64,000 nt of DNA from Falsiroseomonas sp041690465 (GCF_041690465.1 NZ_JAWLHG010000004.1:186001-250000), one strand, 5' to 3'. Positions 50,260 to 58,869 are shown, counted from the stretch's first letter. Notes: generated by a model not told the origin, from the sequence alone. A program made the numbers and translations.

Positions 50260-50289
50260 CTCCCTCCCCCGCAATGCGGGGGGAGGGAG
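50260..50289. repeat. GC-rich extragenic palindrome
   Basis: CTCCCTCCCCCGC, loop AAT, GCGGGGGGAGGGAG: a 13-bp near-perfect stem next to the cysS stop at 50295. Same core (CCCTCCCCCGC AAT GCGGGG) as the elements at 33339 and 60367-60430. It may also act as terminator of gltX-cysS. Confidence 0.6.
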
Positions 50290-50294
50290 TTCGG

Positions 50295-51788
50295 TCACGC
50301 CCGCCGCCATGTCGTCCCCTGTGGTCCGTCCTCCAGCAGGATGCCCTGGTCCGCAAGCTCCTTGCGGATGCGGTCGGCCTCGGCCCAGTTCTTCGCCTTC
50401 CGGGCGGCGAGGCGGGCGGCGATGGCGGACTGTATTGCAGCCTCGGCTTCCGCATCGGCTTCGTGCACGCCATCCGAACGCGCGACGAACATACGCGCGG
50501 GCTGGCCAGTAACAGCAACGTATCCCGTCCCTGCCTCAAGCCGATATCCAGGCTTCCCCTGCAGCCAGCTGTTCGGGTCATACCTGAGCACACCCAGCAT
50601 GTCCGCGGCTGCCAGGATTCTGCCCTTCAAATGGGGCAGTGCGTCTACATCCTGCACCTCTAGCGCCTTGTTCGCGCCCGACACCAGATAGTGCAGCGAC
50701 GCCAGCGCCAGCGGCGTGTTGAGGTCGTCCGCCAGCGCCTGCTCGAAGGGCGGCTGCTCGACCGCATGCGGCTCGTCGCCGCGCTCCGCCGCCACATCCG
50801 CCATCTTCGACAGCGCACGATAGAAGCGATCCAGCTCCTTTCGCGCTTCCTGCAACCCCGCCTCGGTGTAGTCCAGCGCCTGCCGGTAATGCGTCTTCAG
50901 CAGCAGCAGCCGAAACGCCTCACCCGCCCAGGGCCCGAGCGCCAGGATATCCTGCACGGTGCGGAAATTGCCGAGCGACTTCGACATCTTCTCGCCGTCC
51001 ACGAGCAGCATGCCGTTGTGCATCCAGTAGCGCGCGAAGTGCGAACCGGGAAACGCGCAGACGCTCTGCGCCACCTCGTTCTCGTGGTGCGGGAACAGCA
51101 GGTCCTGCCCGCCGCCATGGATGTCGAACTCCTCGCCGAGATGCTTCCACGACATCGCGCTGCATTCGATGTGCCAGCCGGGCCGGCCGCGGCCCCAGGG
51201 GCTGTCCCAGCCGGGCTGCTCGGCCGTGCTCGGCTTCCACAGCACGAAGTCGCCGGGATCGCGCTTGTACGGCGCAACCTCCACCCGCGCGCCGGCGAGC
51301 AACTCGTCCGGCGAGCGGCCGGAGAGCCTGCCGTACTCGGCGAAGGACGAAACGGCGAACAGCACATGCCCCTGCGCCTCATAGGCATGGCCGTTGGCGA
51401 TCAGCCGCTCGATCAGCGCGACCATTTCAGGAATCGTGGCGGTCGCGCGCGGCTCGACATCCGGCGGCAGCACGCCGAGCGCCGCCATGTCGCGATGGAA
51501 ATCCGCGGTGGTCCGCGCGGTCAGCGCCTCGATCCCCTCGCCGCTTTCGCGTGCGCGGTCGATGATCTTGTCCTCGACATCGGTGATGTTGCGCGCATAG
51601 GTGACGCGCGGATACAGCCGGCGCAGCAGCCGCACCAGCACGTCGAACACCACGTTCGGCCGCGCATTGCCGAGATGCGCCAGGTCATAGACCGTCGGGC
51701 CGCAGACATAGATCCGCACATGGTCGGGATCGAGCGGGACGAAACGCTCCTTGCGGCGCGTCGCGCTGTTGTGGATATGCAGGTCCAT
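50295..51788 (-). CDS. cysS: Cysteinyl-tRNA synthetase with a C-terminal insertion
   Basis: A 497-aa class I synthetase charging tRNA-Cys. HIGH-region YVCGPTVYDLAHLGNARPNV, zinc cysteines/His in CSAMSWKHLGEEFDIHGGGQ and FPHHENEVAQS, KMSKS in DGEKMSKSLGNF. The usual C-terminal tail is AARKAKNWAEADRIRKELAD to LEDGPQGTTWRR. Between LGVLRYDPNSWLQ and that tail is a segment of about 35 residues (DNA 50454-50558, containing AGTGYVAVTGQPARMFVAR) not expected in the family, inside a patch of about 60-65% GC by hand count. It follows gltX by 5 nt. Confidence 0.94.
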   Translation of the reverse strand: MDLHIHNSATRRKERFVPLDPDHVRIYVCGPTVYDLAHLGNARPNVVFDVLVRLLRRLYPRVTYARNITDVEDKIIDRARESGEGIEALTARTTADFHRDMAALGVLPPDVEPRATATIPEMVALIERLIANGHAYEAQGHVLFAVSSFAEYGRLSGRSPDELLAGARVEVAPYKRDPGDFVLWKPSTAEQPGWDSPWGRGRPGWHIECSAMSWKHLGEEFDIHGGGQDLLFPHHENEVAQSVCAFPGSHFARYWMHNGMLLVDGEKMSKSLGNFRTVQDILALGPWAGEAFRLLLLKTHYRQALDYTEAGLQEARKELDRFYRALSKMADVAAERGDEPHAVEQPPFEQALADDLNTPLALASLHYLVSGANKALEVQDVDALPHLKGRILAAADMLGVLRYDPNSWLQGKPGYRLEAGTGYVAVTGQPARMFVARSDGVHEADAEAEAAIQSAIAARLAARKAKNWAEADRIRKELADQGILLEDGPQGTTWRRA

Positions 51789-51793
51789 GTCGT

Positions 51794-53128
51794 TCAGCCG
51801 GTTGCCGCCTGGCGCAGGCGCCGCAAGGCCCGCGCGCGGCCGATCAGGGGAAGGAATGTCTTGAGGTCCGGCCCGTGCTCCTCGCCGGTCAGGGCGCGGC
51901 GCAACGGCATGTAGAGCGCCTTGCCCTTTCGACCGGTGGCACTCGCCACGCTGGCCGTCCAGGCCGGCCAGGTGGCCTCGTCCCACGGCTCCTCGGGCAG
52001 GGCTTCCGCGGCGATGCGCAGCAGCTCGGCATCGGCGGGATCGCCGATCGGCACGATCTCGCCCGCCACCACGTCCCACCAGTCCCGCGCCTCGCGGAAC
52101 AGGTCGAGGTTGCCGCGGATCGCGTTCCAGAAGGGCTCCGTCGCGCCATCCGGCAGGCGGTCCCGCACGGCGTCGAAGGCCAGGCCGTGCAGCCATTTCC
52201 GGTTCAGCGCGAGCAGCTGCCTCATGTCGAAGCGCGCCGCGCTCTTCGAGACCTTTCCCAGGTCGTAGGAGGCGGCGAGCTCCGCCGGCATCCCGGGGAC
52301 CGGATCGGCGCTCGATCCGAGCGCGGCGAGGTAGCCGGCCAGCGCCGCCGGCTCCACGCCGTCGCGGCGCAGCTGGCGCAGGCCGACGCTGCCGGTGCGC
52401 TTCGAGAGCGGGCCGCCATCGGCATCGGTCAGCAGCGGCAGGTGCGCGAAGCGCATCTTCCGTGGATCGCCGCCCAGCGCGCCGAGAATGTCGAGCTGGA
52501 TGCCGGTGTTGGTGACATGATCCTCGCCGCGGACGATGTCCGTGATCCCGGTCTCAAGGTCGTCCACCACCGAGGTGAAGGTGTAGAGGAAGCTGCCATC
52601 GGCGCGGATCAGCACCGGGTCCGACAAGCTGGTGAGCTTCACCGAACGGCGCCCCAGCACGCCATCCTGCCACTCCGCCGCAACGCCCGAGAGCAGGAAG
52701 CGCCAGTGCGGCTGCTTGCCGTTGGCCAGGGCGCGGTCGAGCTGCTCCTTCGTCATCCTCAGCGCCGCGCGGTCGTAGAGCGGCGGCTTGCCCTGGCGGG
52801 TGCGCTGCTCGCGCTTGAAGGCGAGTTCCTCCTCGGTCTCCAGGCAGGGGTAGAGGCGGCCGGCTGCCTTCAACGTCTCGGCAGCCGCGGCGTAGCGGTC
52901 CAGCCGGTCGGACTGCGCGATGCGCTCGTCCCAGTCGAGGCCGAGCCAGCGCAGGTCCTCCTCGATGGCCTGGGCGTATTCGGGCTTGGATCGCTCGGTG
53001 TCGGTGTCGTCCAGGCGCAGCAGGAAGCGCCCGCCCCGGTGCCGGGCCAGGCACCAGTTGGCGAGGGCGATGCGGGCATTGCCGACATGCAGCAGCCCGG
53101 TGGGCGAGGGCGCGAAACGAACCTTCAT
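51794..53128 (-). CDS. gltX: Glutamyl-tRNA synthetase
   Basis: A 444-aa class Ib synthetase. HIGH-region MKVRFAPSPTGLLHVGNARI; catalytic fold LRLDDTDTERSKPEYAQAIE; KMSKS-region GGPLSKRTGSVGLRQLRRDG. There is an anticodon-binding helical domain to the C-terminus (LPLIGRARALRRLRQ). Alphaproteobacteria often carry two GluRS; this shorter type with SKRTGS may be the second one, which in some lineages charges tRNA-Gln. Which paralogue it is cannot be settled here. It is first of gltX-cysS. Confidence 0.93.
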   Translation of the reverse strand: MKVRFAPSPTGLLHVGNARIALANWCLARHRGGRFLLRLDDTDTERSKPEYAQAIEEDLRWLGLDWDERIAQSDRLDRYAAAAETLKAAGRLYPCLETEEELAFKREQRTRQGKPPLYDRAALRMTKEQLDRALANGKQPHWRFLLSGVAAEWQDGVLGRRSVKLTSLSDPVLIRADGSFLYTFTSVVDDLETGITDIVRGEDHVTNTGIQLDILGALGGDPRKMRFAHLPLLTDADGGPLSKRTGSVGLRQLRRDGVEPAALAGYLAALGSSADPVPGMPAELAASYDLGKVSKSAARFDMRQLLALNRKWLHGLAFDAVRDRLPDGATEPFWNAIRGNLDLFREARDWWDVVAGEIVPIGDPADAELLRIAAEALPEEPWDEATWPAWTASVASATGRKGKALYMPLRRALTGEEHGPDLKTFLPLIGRARALRRLRQAATG

Positions 53129-53269
53129 CGCCGCCACAGGAACGCCAGAAGCCCGGCGAAGGCAAGGCGCCCGGTGGGGGGCGCGGCAGGGGGCGGCCAT
53201 CATCTCGGCGCAATCCCGCCGTTCGATGCGTATATGGAATCGGGTCGGAACCCGAAGGAGCAGGCCAGG

Positions 53270-53650
53270 ATGAGGACCACCGCACTCCGCACGCTGCTGG
53301 TGGCCGGCACGGTGCTGGCCGGCGCGCTCGCGGCGCCGGCGGCCGAGGCCGGCGGGCGCGACCGCGGCCACGGCTGGGGCCACGGACATCACCGCCACTG
53401 GGCGCCGCCGCCCCCGCGCGTCTACCACCATCACCACCGCGGCTGGAATGGCGCCCCGCTGCTGGGGGCGATCATCGGGCTTGGCGCGGGCGTAGCCATC
53501 GGCTCGGCGCTCGCGGCGCCGCCACCGCCGCCCGTCTACGACGCGCCCCCGCCGCCGGTCTATTACCAGCCGCCGCCGGTGGTCTATCAGCCGCCGCCCG
53601 TGATGTACCAGCCGGGCATGGGATACGCGCCGGCAAAATCGGTGTGGTGA
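53270..53650 (+). CDS. Exported Pro/His-rich protein
   Basis: 126 aa: signal peptide (TLLVAGTVLAGALAAPAAEA), a His/Gly-rich stretch (RGHGWGHGHHRHW, YHHHHRGW), one glycine-zipper-like hydrophobic segment (LLGAIIGLGAGVAIGSALAA) and a tandem proline repeat (PPPVYDAPPPPVYYQPPPVV). The His cluster could bind metal. Similar small proteins are found across alphaproteobacteria with no known role. AAGGAG lies 12 nt before the ATG. It is divergent from gltX. Confidence 0.7.
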   Translation: MRTTALRTLLVAGTVLAGALAAPAAEAGGRDRGHGWGHGHHRHWAPPPPRVYHHHHRGWNGAPLLGAIIGLGAGVAIGSALAAPPPPPVYDAPPPPVYYQPPPVVYQPPPVMYQPGMGYAPAKSVW

Positions 53651-53669
53651 GGCGCGGGAGGAGGGGAGG

Positions 53670-54074
53670 CTATTCCTCCTCCTCTTCGTCGTCCTCCTCG
53701 CGCCGCGGGTCGAGGACGCGCCAGTTGCGTTCCTCGGGATCGGGGGCGCGGGCCTCGGCGAAGGCATGCAGTTCGGTGGCGCTCTTCCAGGCGTCGTCGC
53801 CGGCGCCGACGACCTCGGCGTCCTCGCCATAGGCGAACCAGGCTTCCAGGACCGCTTCGGCGCCCATGCCGCGGGCGCGGCAGCGGTCCAGGCTGTCGCG
53901 CACATAGCGGCGGGCGAAGGCGTTGGCGTGGGCGATGCTGCGGAAGCCGCGCACCACCTCCACCGGCTCCGAGCCATTGGCGCCCGAGAGGTCCAGGATG
54001 CGCACCGCCAGCCCGGAAGGCGCCGAAAGCGCCTCCGAGAAGATCGGGTCCTGCCCGTCGTCGCTGCCGCTCAT
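53670..54074 (-). CDS. Hypothetical protein with acidic C-terminal tail
   Basis: A 134-aa soluble protein of unknown function. The middle is well-formed: LAVRILDLSGANGSEPVEVV, RGFRSIAHANAFARRYVRDS, GAEAVLEAWFAYGEDAEVVG. It ends RREEDDEEEEE, an unusual poly-acidic tail. Its ATG overlaps the stop of the degenerate nadE-like gene. No domain recognised. Confidence 0.65.
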   Translation of the reverse strand: MSGSDDGQDPIFSEALSAPSGLAVRILDLSGANGSEPVEVVRGFRSIAHANAFARRYVRDSLDRCRARGMGAEAVLEAWFAYGEDAEVVGAGDDAWKSATELHAFAEARAPDPEERNWRVLDPRREEDDEEEEE

Positions 54075-55387
54075 CGCTCGGGGTCCGTCATGCCTGGGGT
54101 GGAAGGGAAATGCTCGATCAACGGCCCCGGCACCACCATGCCCGCAGGGCCGCGCGCGCCGGCCGGGCGCCCAGCGTTGCGCCAACGGGCGAGCGCGACA
54201 GCCGTTGCAGCGTCGAGGCCGGCGAGCGGGGCATGGCCCTCCGCCAGCGCGTCGCCGACCGGCAATGCACCGAGGCGCCGGGACAGGCTGGCCAGCGCCA
54301 ATCGCCGGACCTCGGCAACGGGCGCCACGGCCTCGGGGCCGAGCATCGCGGCAAAGCCCGCCAGCGCCGGCGCGAGCGGCGTCATGTCGCAGCCGATGCC
54401 GAGCAGGCTGGCGCAGGCCTCGGCCGCCGCGATCCGCGCCGCCGGCCAATCCGGCGCCGGCAGCACCACCGCGCGGACATGCCGGGGGCCCAGCGCATCC
54501 ACCGCCAGCGCGGCGGCGAGCGCCTCGCCAAGCCCGCCCGACAGCGGGACCAGCGCGGCCGAAAGTCCGCGCCCGGCCACCGCATCGGCAAGGCCGAGCA
54601 TCATCGCCCGCCAGCGCGCCTCCAGCGGATCGAGCGGCGGGGCAAGTAGCTGGGCCAGGCAGGACAGGCCCTCCGCGTCGCGTGCCCATTCGGTGACGTG
54701 CAACTCAGATTCGAACTGCGGCAGTTGCGCCGCCAGGCCGCGATCGGGGTTCAGCACGAAGCCGCCGCCATCGAACACCGCCTCCCCCTGCCCGCCCACG
54801 CGGTTGCAGTAGGCGAAGCCGAGCCCCGTCTCCACCACCCGCGCGACCGCCAGGTCCACCCGCCTAGCCGCGGCGCCGGGCACGAAGGGTGCGGCGTCCA
54901 CCGCGACCAGCAGTTCGGCCCCGGTCTCCGACAGCGTCTCGGCCACCGCCGGCCCATGCCAGTCGGCGCCGATCATCAAGCCGAGCCGCACCCCGCGGAT
55001 ATTGACCGGCCCGGGTGCGGGGCCAGGATCGAACGGCTCGCCGCGCGCCACCTCATGCCGGGCGCGGTGGGCCGCGATGCGGCCGGCATCGAGCAGGAAG
55101 ACGGCGTCGTGACGCTTTCCCTGCTCCACGCGGGGGGCGCCAACCAGCAACGCCGGGCCGCCCTCGGCGGTGGTGGCGGCCAAGGCCGCCACCGCTTCCT
55201 GCGCCGCCGTGTCGAAGCCCGCATCGCCCGCGGCCTGGCCGGCCAGCGAGAGCGCCGGCGTCACGACGATGTCCGCGCCGAGGGCAGCCGCCTCCGCCCA
55301 CGCCGCACGCAGCCGCGCAGCATTGCCGACGAGGTCGCCGGGGCGCGCGTTGAACTGGGCAAGCGCGATGTGCAGGCGTTCCGTCAT
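54071..55387 (-). CDS. Degenerate glutamine-dependent NAD+ synthetase homologue (likely pseudoenzyme)
   Basis: 438 aa, colinear with two-domain NadE (nitrilase-type glutaminase plus NAD synthetase), which is usually ~540-560 aa. Framework matches are strong: RLHIALAQFNARPGDLVGNA, PGPAPGPVNIRGVRLGLM, SETGAELLVAVDAAPF, DLAVARVVETGLGFAY, LAVDALGPRHVRAVVLP and ALARWRNAGRPAGARGPAG. Yet the glutaminase triad Glu/Lys/Cys reads A45/R110/G140 (PELSLSG to PALSLAG; ICED to IGAD). The PP-loop SGGIDS reads SGGLGE (283-288). The GNKSE segment is replaced by GDALAEG, and the C-terminus is short. The frame is intact and coupled to the next gene. A new, non-NadE role or decay are both possible. Confidence 0.85.
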   Translation of the reverse strand: MTERLHIALAQFNARPGDLVGNAARLRAAWAEAAALGADIVVTPALSLAGQAAGDAGFDTAAQEAVAALAATTAEGGPALLVGAPRVEQGKRHDAVFLLDAGRIAAHRARHEVARGEPFDPGPAPGPVNIRGVRLGLMIGADWHGPAVAETLSETGAELLVAVDAAPFVPGAAARRVDLAVARVVETGLGFAYCNRVGGQGEAVFDGGGFVLNPDRGLAAQLPQFESELHVTEWARDAEGLSCLAQLLAPPLDPLEARWRAMMLGLADAVAGRGLSAALVPLSGGLGEALAAALAVDALGPRHVRAVVLPAPDWPAARIAAAEACASLLGIGCDMTPLAPALAGFAAMLGPEAVAPVAEVRRLALASLSRRLGALPVGDALAEGHAPLAGLDAATAVALARWRNAGRPAGARGPAGMVVPGPLIEHFPSTPGMTDPER

Positions 55388-55421
55388 GGCGCGCGCAAGC
55401 TGCTTCGGCGGTCGCCCGCGG

Positions 55422-56318
55422 TCAACGCGCCGCCCGGCCGAGGACGCCGAGGATCATCCCCACGGAGACCAGCGCCACGCCCGCGATCCCCACCGCCCCC
55501 AGCGCCTCGCCGAGCAGCGGCCAGGCGAGCAGCGCGCCCATCGCCGGCGTCAGGGAGGTGACGGTGGTGGTGCGCGTCGGTCCGATCGCGGCGACAGCGC
55601 GGGTGAACAGGAAGGCCGAAAGCACCGTCGCCATGGTCCCCTGGAAGAGGGAATGAAAGGCGATGACGCCGGCCGGCACGGCGTCGAGGTTGCTCGGCAG
55701 GAAGGCCCACCAGACCGGCAGGTAGAGTGGCGCGGGGATCAGCGCCATGGCGATGGTCGCGTCCATCGCCGGGATGCGCCAGCGCCGCGCCAGCACGGCG
55801 TAGCTCGACCAGGAGAGGGCAGCGCAAAGGAACAGCAGGTCGCCCCGCCATGCACCGGGATGGCTGCCGAAGGTGTCGAGTGCCAGAAGGGCGATGCCGA
55901 AGGCGACCACCCCGAGCGAGAGCAGTCGGCGCCGCGTCCAGGCCTCGTGCAGCAGCGGAACGGCCAGCGCGGCGGTCATGAAGGGCAGCATGCCCGGCAT
56001 CAGCACGCCGCCATGAGCCGCCGGGGCGAAGGCGAAGCCGTTGAAGGCGAACATCGGGAAGCCGAAGCTCGCGAAGGCGCCGATCGCCGCCACCTGGCGC
56101 AGCTTCAGCCGCGGCAGGCCGAAGATCGCCACCAGCGGCAGCGCGACCAGGAAGGAGCAGGTGAAGCGCAGCGCGCCCATGTCCCAGGGCGTCAGCGCCT
56201 GCTGCGCCGAGAGGCGGGAGAACACCAGGAAGCCGGTCCAGACGAACAGCACCGCGACGGCGCAGGCGTAGCCCAGCCTGCGCTCCCGCGCGGCGTCCGG
56301 GGCGGCGGGCTGGCTCAG
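55422..56318 (-). CDS. EamA/DMT-family transporter
   Basis: A ~298-aa inner-membrane protein with ten hydrophobic segments in two EamA repeats (LGYACAVAVLFVWTGFLVF; MGALRFTCSFLVALPLVAIF; GDLLFLCAALSWSSYAVLA; LTPAMGALLAWPLLGEALGA). The PLLGE motif near the end is typical. No ATG, GTG or TTG lies early enough to include the whole first helix. CTG at 56318, overlapping the pncB stop as CTGA, is proposed as start; the only in-frame alternative is GTG at 56252, which cuts helix 1. Substrate unknown; position between pncB and the nadE-like gene hints at a pyridine or NAD-related solute. Confidence 0.78.
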   Translation of the reverse strand: MSQPAAPDAARERRLGYACAVAVLFVWTGFLVFSRLSAQQALTPWDMGALRFTCSFLVALPLVAIFGLPRLKLRQVAAIGAFASFGFPMFAFNGFAFAPAAHGGVLMPGMLPFMTAALAVPLLHEAWTRRRLLSLGVVAFGIALLALDTFGSHPGAWRGDLLFLCAALSWSSYAVLARRWRIPAMDATIAMALIPAPLYLPVWWAFLPSNLDAVPAGVIAFHSLFQGTMATVLSAFLFTRAVAAIGPTRTTTVTSLTPAMGALLAWPLLGEALGAVGIAGVALVSVGMILGVLGRAAR

Positions 56319-57493
56319 CTGCCCGCGCCGCGCCAGCGCCCGCCGTTGCGGCGCAGCAGGAACTCGCGGCCGACCTTCACGCGCTGCTGGCCATCATACT
56401 CGACGATGTCGGCGGTGGCGTAGGTCTCGTACCACGCATCGGGGATGAAGCTGCCGGTGCCGACCACGTCGATCGGCGCCTTCGCCTCCGCCATCACGCC
56501 GCATTTGCGCACGCCGAAGCCGGAGGAGGCGACGATGCGCACCTTGGGGAAGCCCGCCTCGTCCAGCACCTCGCGCATGCGCCAGATGGCGGCGGCGGAC
56601 ACGCCGGTGCCGACCAGGTGGCGCAACTCCGATTCCGAGCGGTAGCGGCGCACCGCCTGCGGCGCGTGGCGTTCCAGCACGGCGTAGGACTCCGCCGGGT
56701 CGAGCCCTTCCAGGAAGCGCCCGCCATGGGTGTCGAGCCGCAGCGCCAGCCGCCCGGCCGCGGCGAGATCGGGGAACCGGCGGCAGACCTCCAGCCCATC
56801 CGTCACCTCGCGGCCGAAATAGTCGGTCAGTACGGTCAGGTCGGCGTCCGGGAAGGTCTCGTGGAACATCTCGGCGGCGCGGACAGTGGAGCCGGCATAG
56901 CCGATCAGCGCATGCGGCATGGTGCCGCGACCTTTCCCCGGGCCGAACCAGTGGGCGGTGGCGTCATTGGCGTTGCCGATGAAGCCCTTGGCGCCTTCCC
57001 GCCGCGCCGCCGCGCTGCCGACCGAGGCGGCGTAGGCCATCATCTCCTGCATCTCGGCGCCGGCGCAGTGCCGCGCCTCCATGGCGAGGAAGGGCACGCC
57101 CGGCAGCTCGCAGCACATCTGGTAGGCGTTGTGCGCGGCAACGCAGGCCGCACCGAGCTTCTGCAGCACGATGGTCTCGAGATCCACCAGTTGCACGAAG
57201 CGGCCGGAGAGATAGAGGATGGGGTCGCCGGCGCCGACCCAGGCGCCTTCCTCATGCATCAGCTCGATGTCGAAGGCGGTGCCGCGTGTCTCCGCCACGC
57301 GCCGCAGCCAGTCCACGGCGAGGCGGGGCGCGGAGATGACCGGCCGGCGGAGGAACACCGCGTAGGTCACGCGGCAGTCGCCGAAGCGCGCCACGATCGC
57401 CTTGGTGCGGTTGAAGTAGCTGTCGGTGCGGGCGGCGATGGATGCGTCGTCCACCGCCTCCGCACGGCGGCCCGCCGTGGCGGGATCGCTCAC
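56315..57493 (-). CDS. pncB: Nicotinate phosphoribosyltransferase
   Basis: A 392-aa NAD-salvage enzyme making nicotinate mononucleotide from nicotinate and PRPP. Typical parts: SIAARTDSYFNRTKAIVARF, YLSGRFVQLVDLETIVLQKL, LAMEARHCAGAEMQEMMAYA, KGFIGNANDATAHWFGPGKG, LIGYAGSTVRAAEMFHETF and RLDTHGGRFLEGLDP. The GTG start at 57493 overlaps the aroG stop (GTGA). Followed by the EamA transporter. Confidence 0.92.
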   Translation of the reverse strand: MSDPATAGRRAEAVDDASIAARTDSYFNRTKAIVARFGDCRVTYAVFLRRPVISAPRLAVDWLRRVAETRGTAFDIELMHEEGAWVGAGDPILYLSGRFVQLVDLETIVLQKLGAACVAAHNAYQMCCELPGVPFLAMEARHCAGAEMQEMMAYAASVGSAAARREGAKGFIGNANDATAHWFGPGKGRGTMPHALIGYAGSTVRAAEMFHETFPDADLTVLTDYFGREVTDGLEVCRRFPDLAAAGRLALRLDTHGGRFLEGLDPAESYAVLERHAPQAVRRYRSESELRHLVGTGVSAAAIWRMREVLDEAGFPKVRIVASSGFGVRKCGVMAEAKAPIDVVGTGSFIPDAWYETYATADIVEYDGQQRVKVGREFLLRRNGGRWRGAGS

Positions 57494-58869
57494 TGTGCCG
57501 CCTGGGCCGGCACGACGCTGCCCGGCCGGCGCGCCTTCAGCTCCTCCGCGATCAGGAAGGCGAGTTCCAGAGACTGCTCGGCGTTCAGCCGCGGGTCGCA
57601 GAAGGTCGCGTAGTTGCCGGCCAGGTCGGCCTCCGTCAGGCGATGCGCGCCACCGAGGCATTCGGTCACGTTCTGCCCCGTCATCTCGACATGCACGCCG
57701 CCGGGGATGGTGCCCTCTGCCGCATGGCAGTCGAAGAAGCCGCGCACCTCCTGCAGGATCGCGTCGAAGCTGCGGGTCTTGTAGGCGCCGGCCTTCACGC
57801 CGTTGCCGTGCATCGGATCGCACAGCCAGACCACGTTGCGTCCCGCCTTCTTCACCGCGCGCAACAGGGCGGGAAGCTTCGCCTCGACCTTGTCCGCACC
57901 CATGCGGGAGATCAGCGTCAGCCGCCCCTTCTCGTTGGCGGGATTGAGGATCTCCGTCAGGCGCACCAGCTCGTCCGGCTCCATGCTCGGCCCGACCTTC
58001 ATGCCGATCGGGTTGGCGACGCCGCGCATGAACTCGACATGCGCGCCATCCGGCTGGCGGGTGCGGTCGCCGATCCAGAGGAAATGCGCCGAACACGCAT
58101 ACCACTTGCCCGGATGCGTCGAGGGCTGGCGGGTCATCGCTTCCTCGAAGGGAAGCAGCAGGGATTCGTGGGAGGTGTAGAATTCCGTCTCCCGCACCTG
58201 CGGCAGGTCGGACATGCCACACGCGCCCATGAAGCGCAGCGTCTCGTCGATGCGCTGGGCCAGGTCCTCGTATCGGCCAGCCAGCGGGCTGCGCTTGGCG
58301 AAGTCGAGGTTCCAGCGATGCACCTCGTGCAGGTCCGCGTAGCCACCCGTCGAGAAGGCGCGCAGCAGGTTCAGCGTGGCGGCCGATTGCAGATAGGCGA
58401 ACTCCATCCGGCCGGGATCGGGGATCCGCGCCTCGGCGGTGAAGTCGGGGCCGTTGATGATGTCGCCGCGGTAGGAGGGCAGCGTGGTGCCCTCCATCGT
58501 CTCGGTGTCGCTGCTGCGCGGCTTGGCGAACTGGCCCGCCATGCGGCCGAGCTTCACCACCGGCAGCGAGGCGCCGAAGGTGAGGACGACCGCCATCTGC
58601 AGCAGGACGCGGAAGGTGTCGCGGATGGTGTCGGCGTGGAATTCGGCGAAGCTCTCCGCGCAATCGCCGCCCTGCAGCACGAATGTGCTGCCGTCCCCGG
58701 CCTGAGCGAGCTTCGCCTTCAGCCGGTCCGCCTCACCTGCAAAAACCAGCGGTGGAAATCGGCCGACCTTCTCTTCCATGGCCCGCAGGCGGGCCTGGTC
58801 AGGATAATCGGGGACCTGGCGGATCGGCATGGCCCGCCAGGAAGCCGGACTCCACGCGCGCGATGGCAT
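57490..58869 (-). CDS. 3-deoxy-7-phosphoheptulonate synthase, class II
   Basis: A 459-aa DAHP synthase of the plant/actinobacterial type; condenses PEP and erythrose-4-phosphate at the start of the shikimate pathway. Signatures: SWRAMPIRQVPDYPD, FVLQGGDCAESFAEFHADTI, KLGRMAGQFAKPRSSDTETM, LPSYRGDIINGPDFT, HFLWIGDRTRQPDGAHVEFM, VGPSMEPDELVRL, WLCDPMHGNGVKA and HVEMTGQNVTECLGGAH. ATG 58869 with GAGGAA upstream is chosen; the ATG at 58905 falls inside a promoter -10 box. Confidence 0.95.
   Translation of the reverse strand: MPSRAWSPASWRAMPIRQVPDYPDQARLRAMEEKVGRFPPLVFAGEADRLKAKLAQAGDGSTFVLQGGDCAESFAEFHADTIRDTFRVLLQMAVVLTFGASLPVVKLGRMAGQFAKPRSSDTETMEGTTLPSYRGDIINGPDFTAEARIPDPGRMEFAYLQSAATLNLLRAFSTGGYADLHEVHRWNLDFAKRSPLAGRYEDLAQRIDETLRFMGACGMSDLPQVRETEFYTSHESLLLPFEEAMTRQPSTHPGKWYACSAHFLWIGDRTRQPDGAHVEFMRGVANPIGMKVGPSMEPDELVRLTEILNPANEKGRLTLISRMGADKVEAKLPALLRAVKKAGRNVVWLCDPMHGNGVKAGAYKTRSFDAILQEVRGFFDCHAAEGTIPGGVHVEMTGQNVTECLGGAHRLTEADLAGNYATFCDPRLNAEQSLELAFLIAEELKARRPGSVVPAQAAQ

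Noticed and set aside
53655..53700. GAGGAGG/CCTCCTC pairing after the Pro/His-rich gene as a terminator
   Set aside because: The right arm is simply the poly-Glu codons of the convergent gene; the pairing may be fortuitous.
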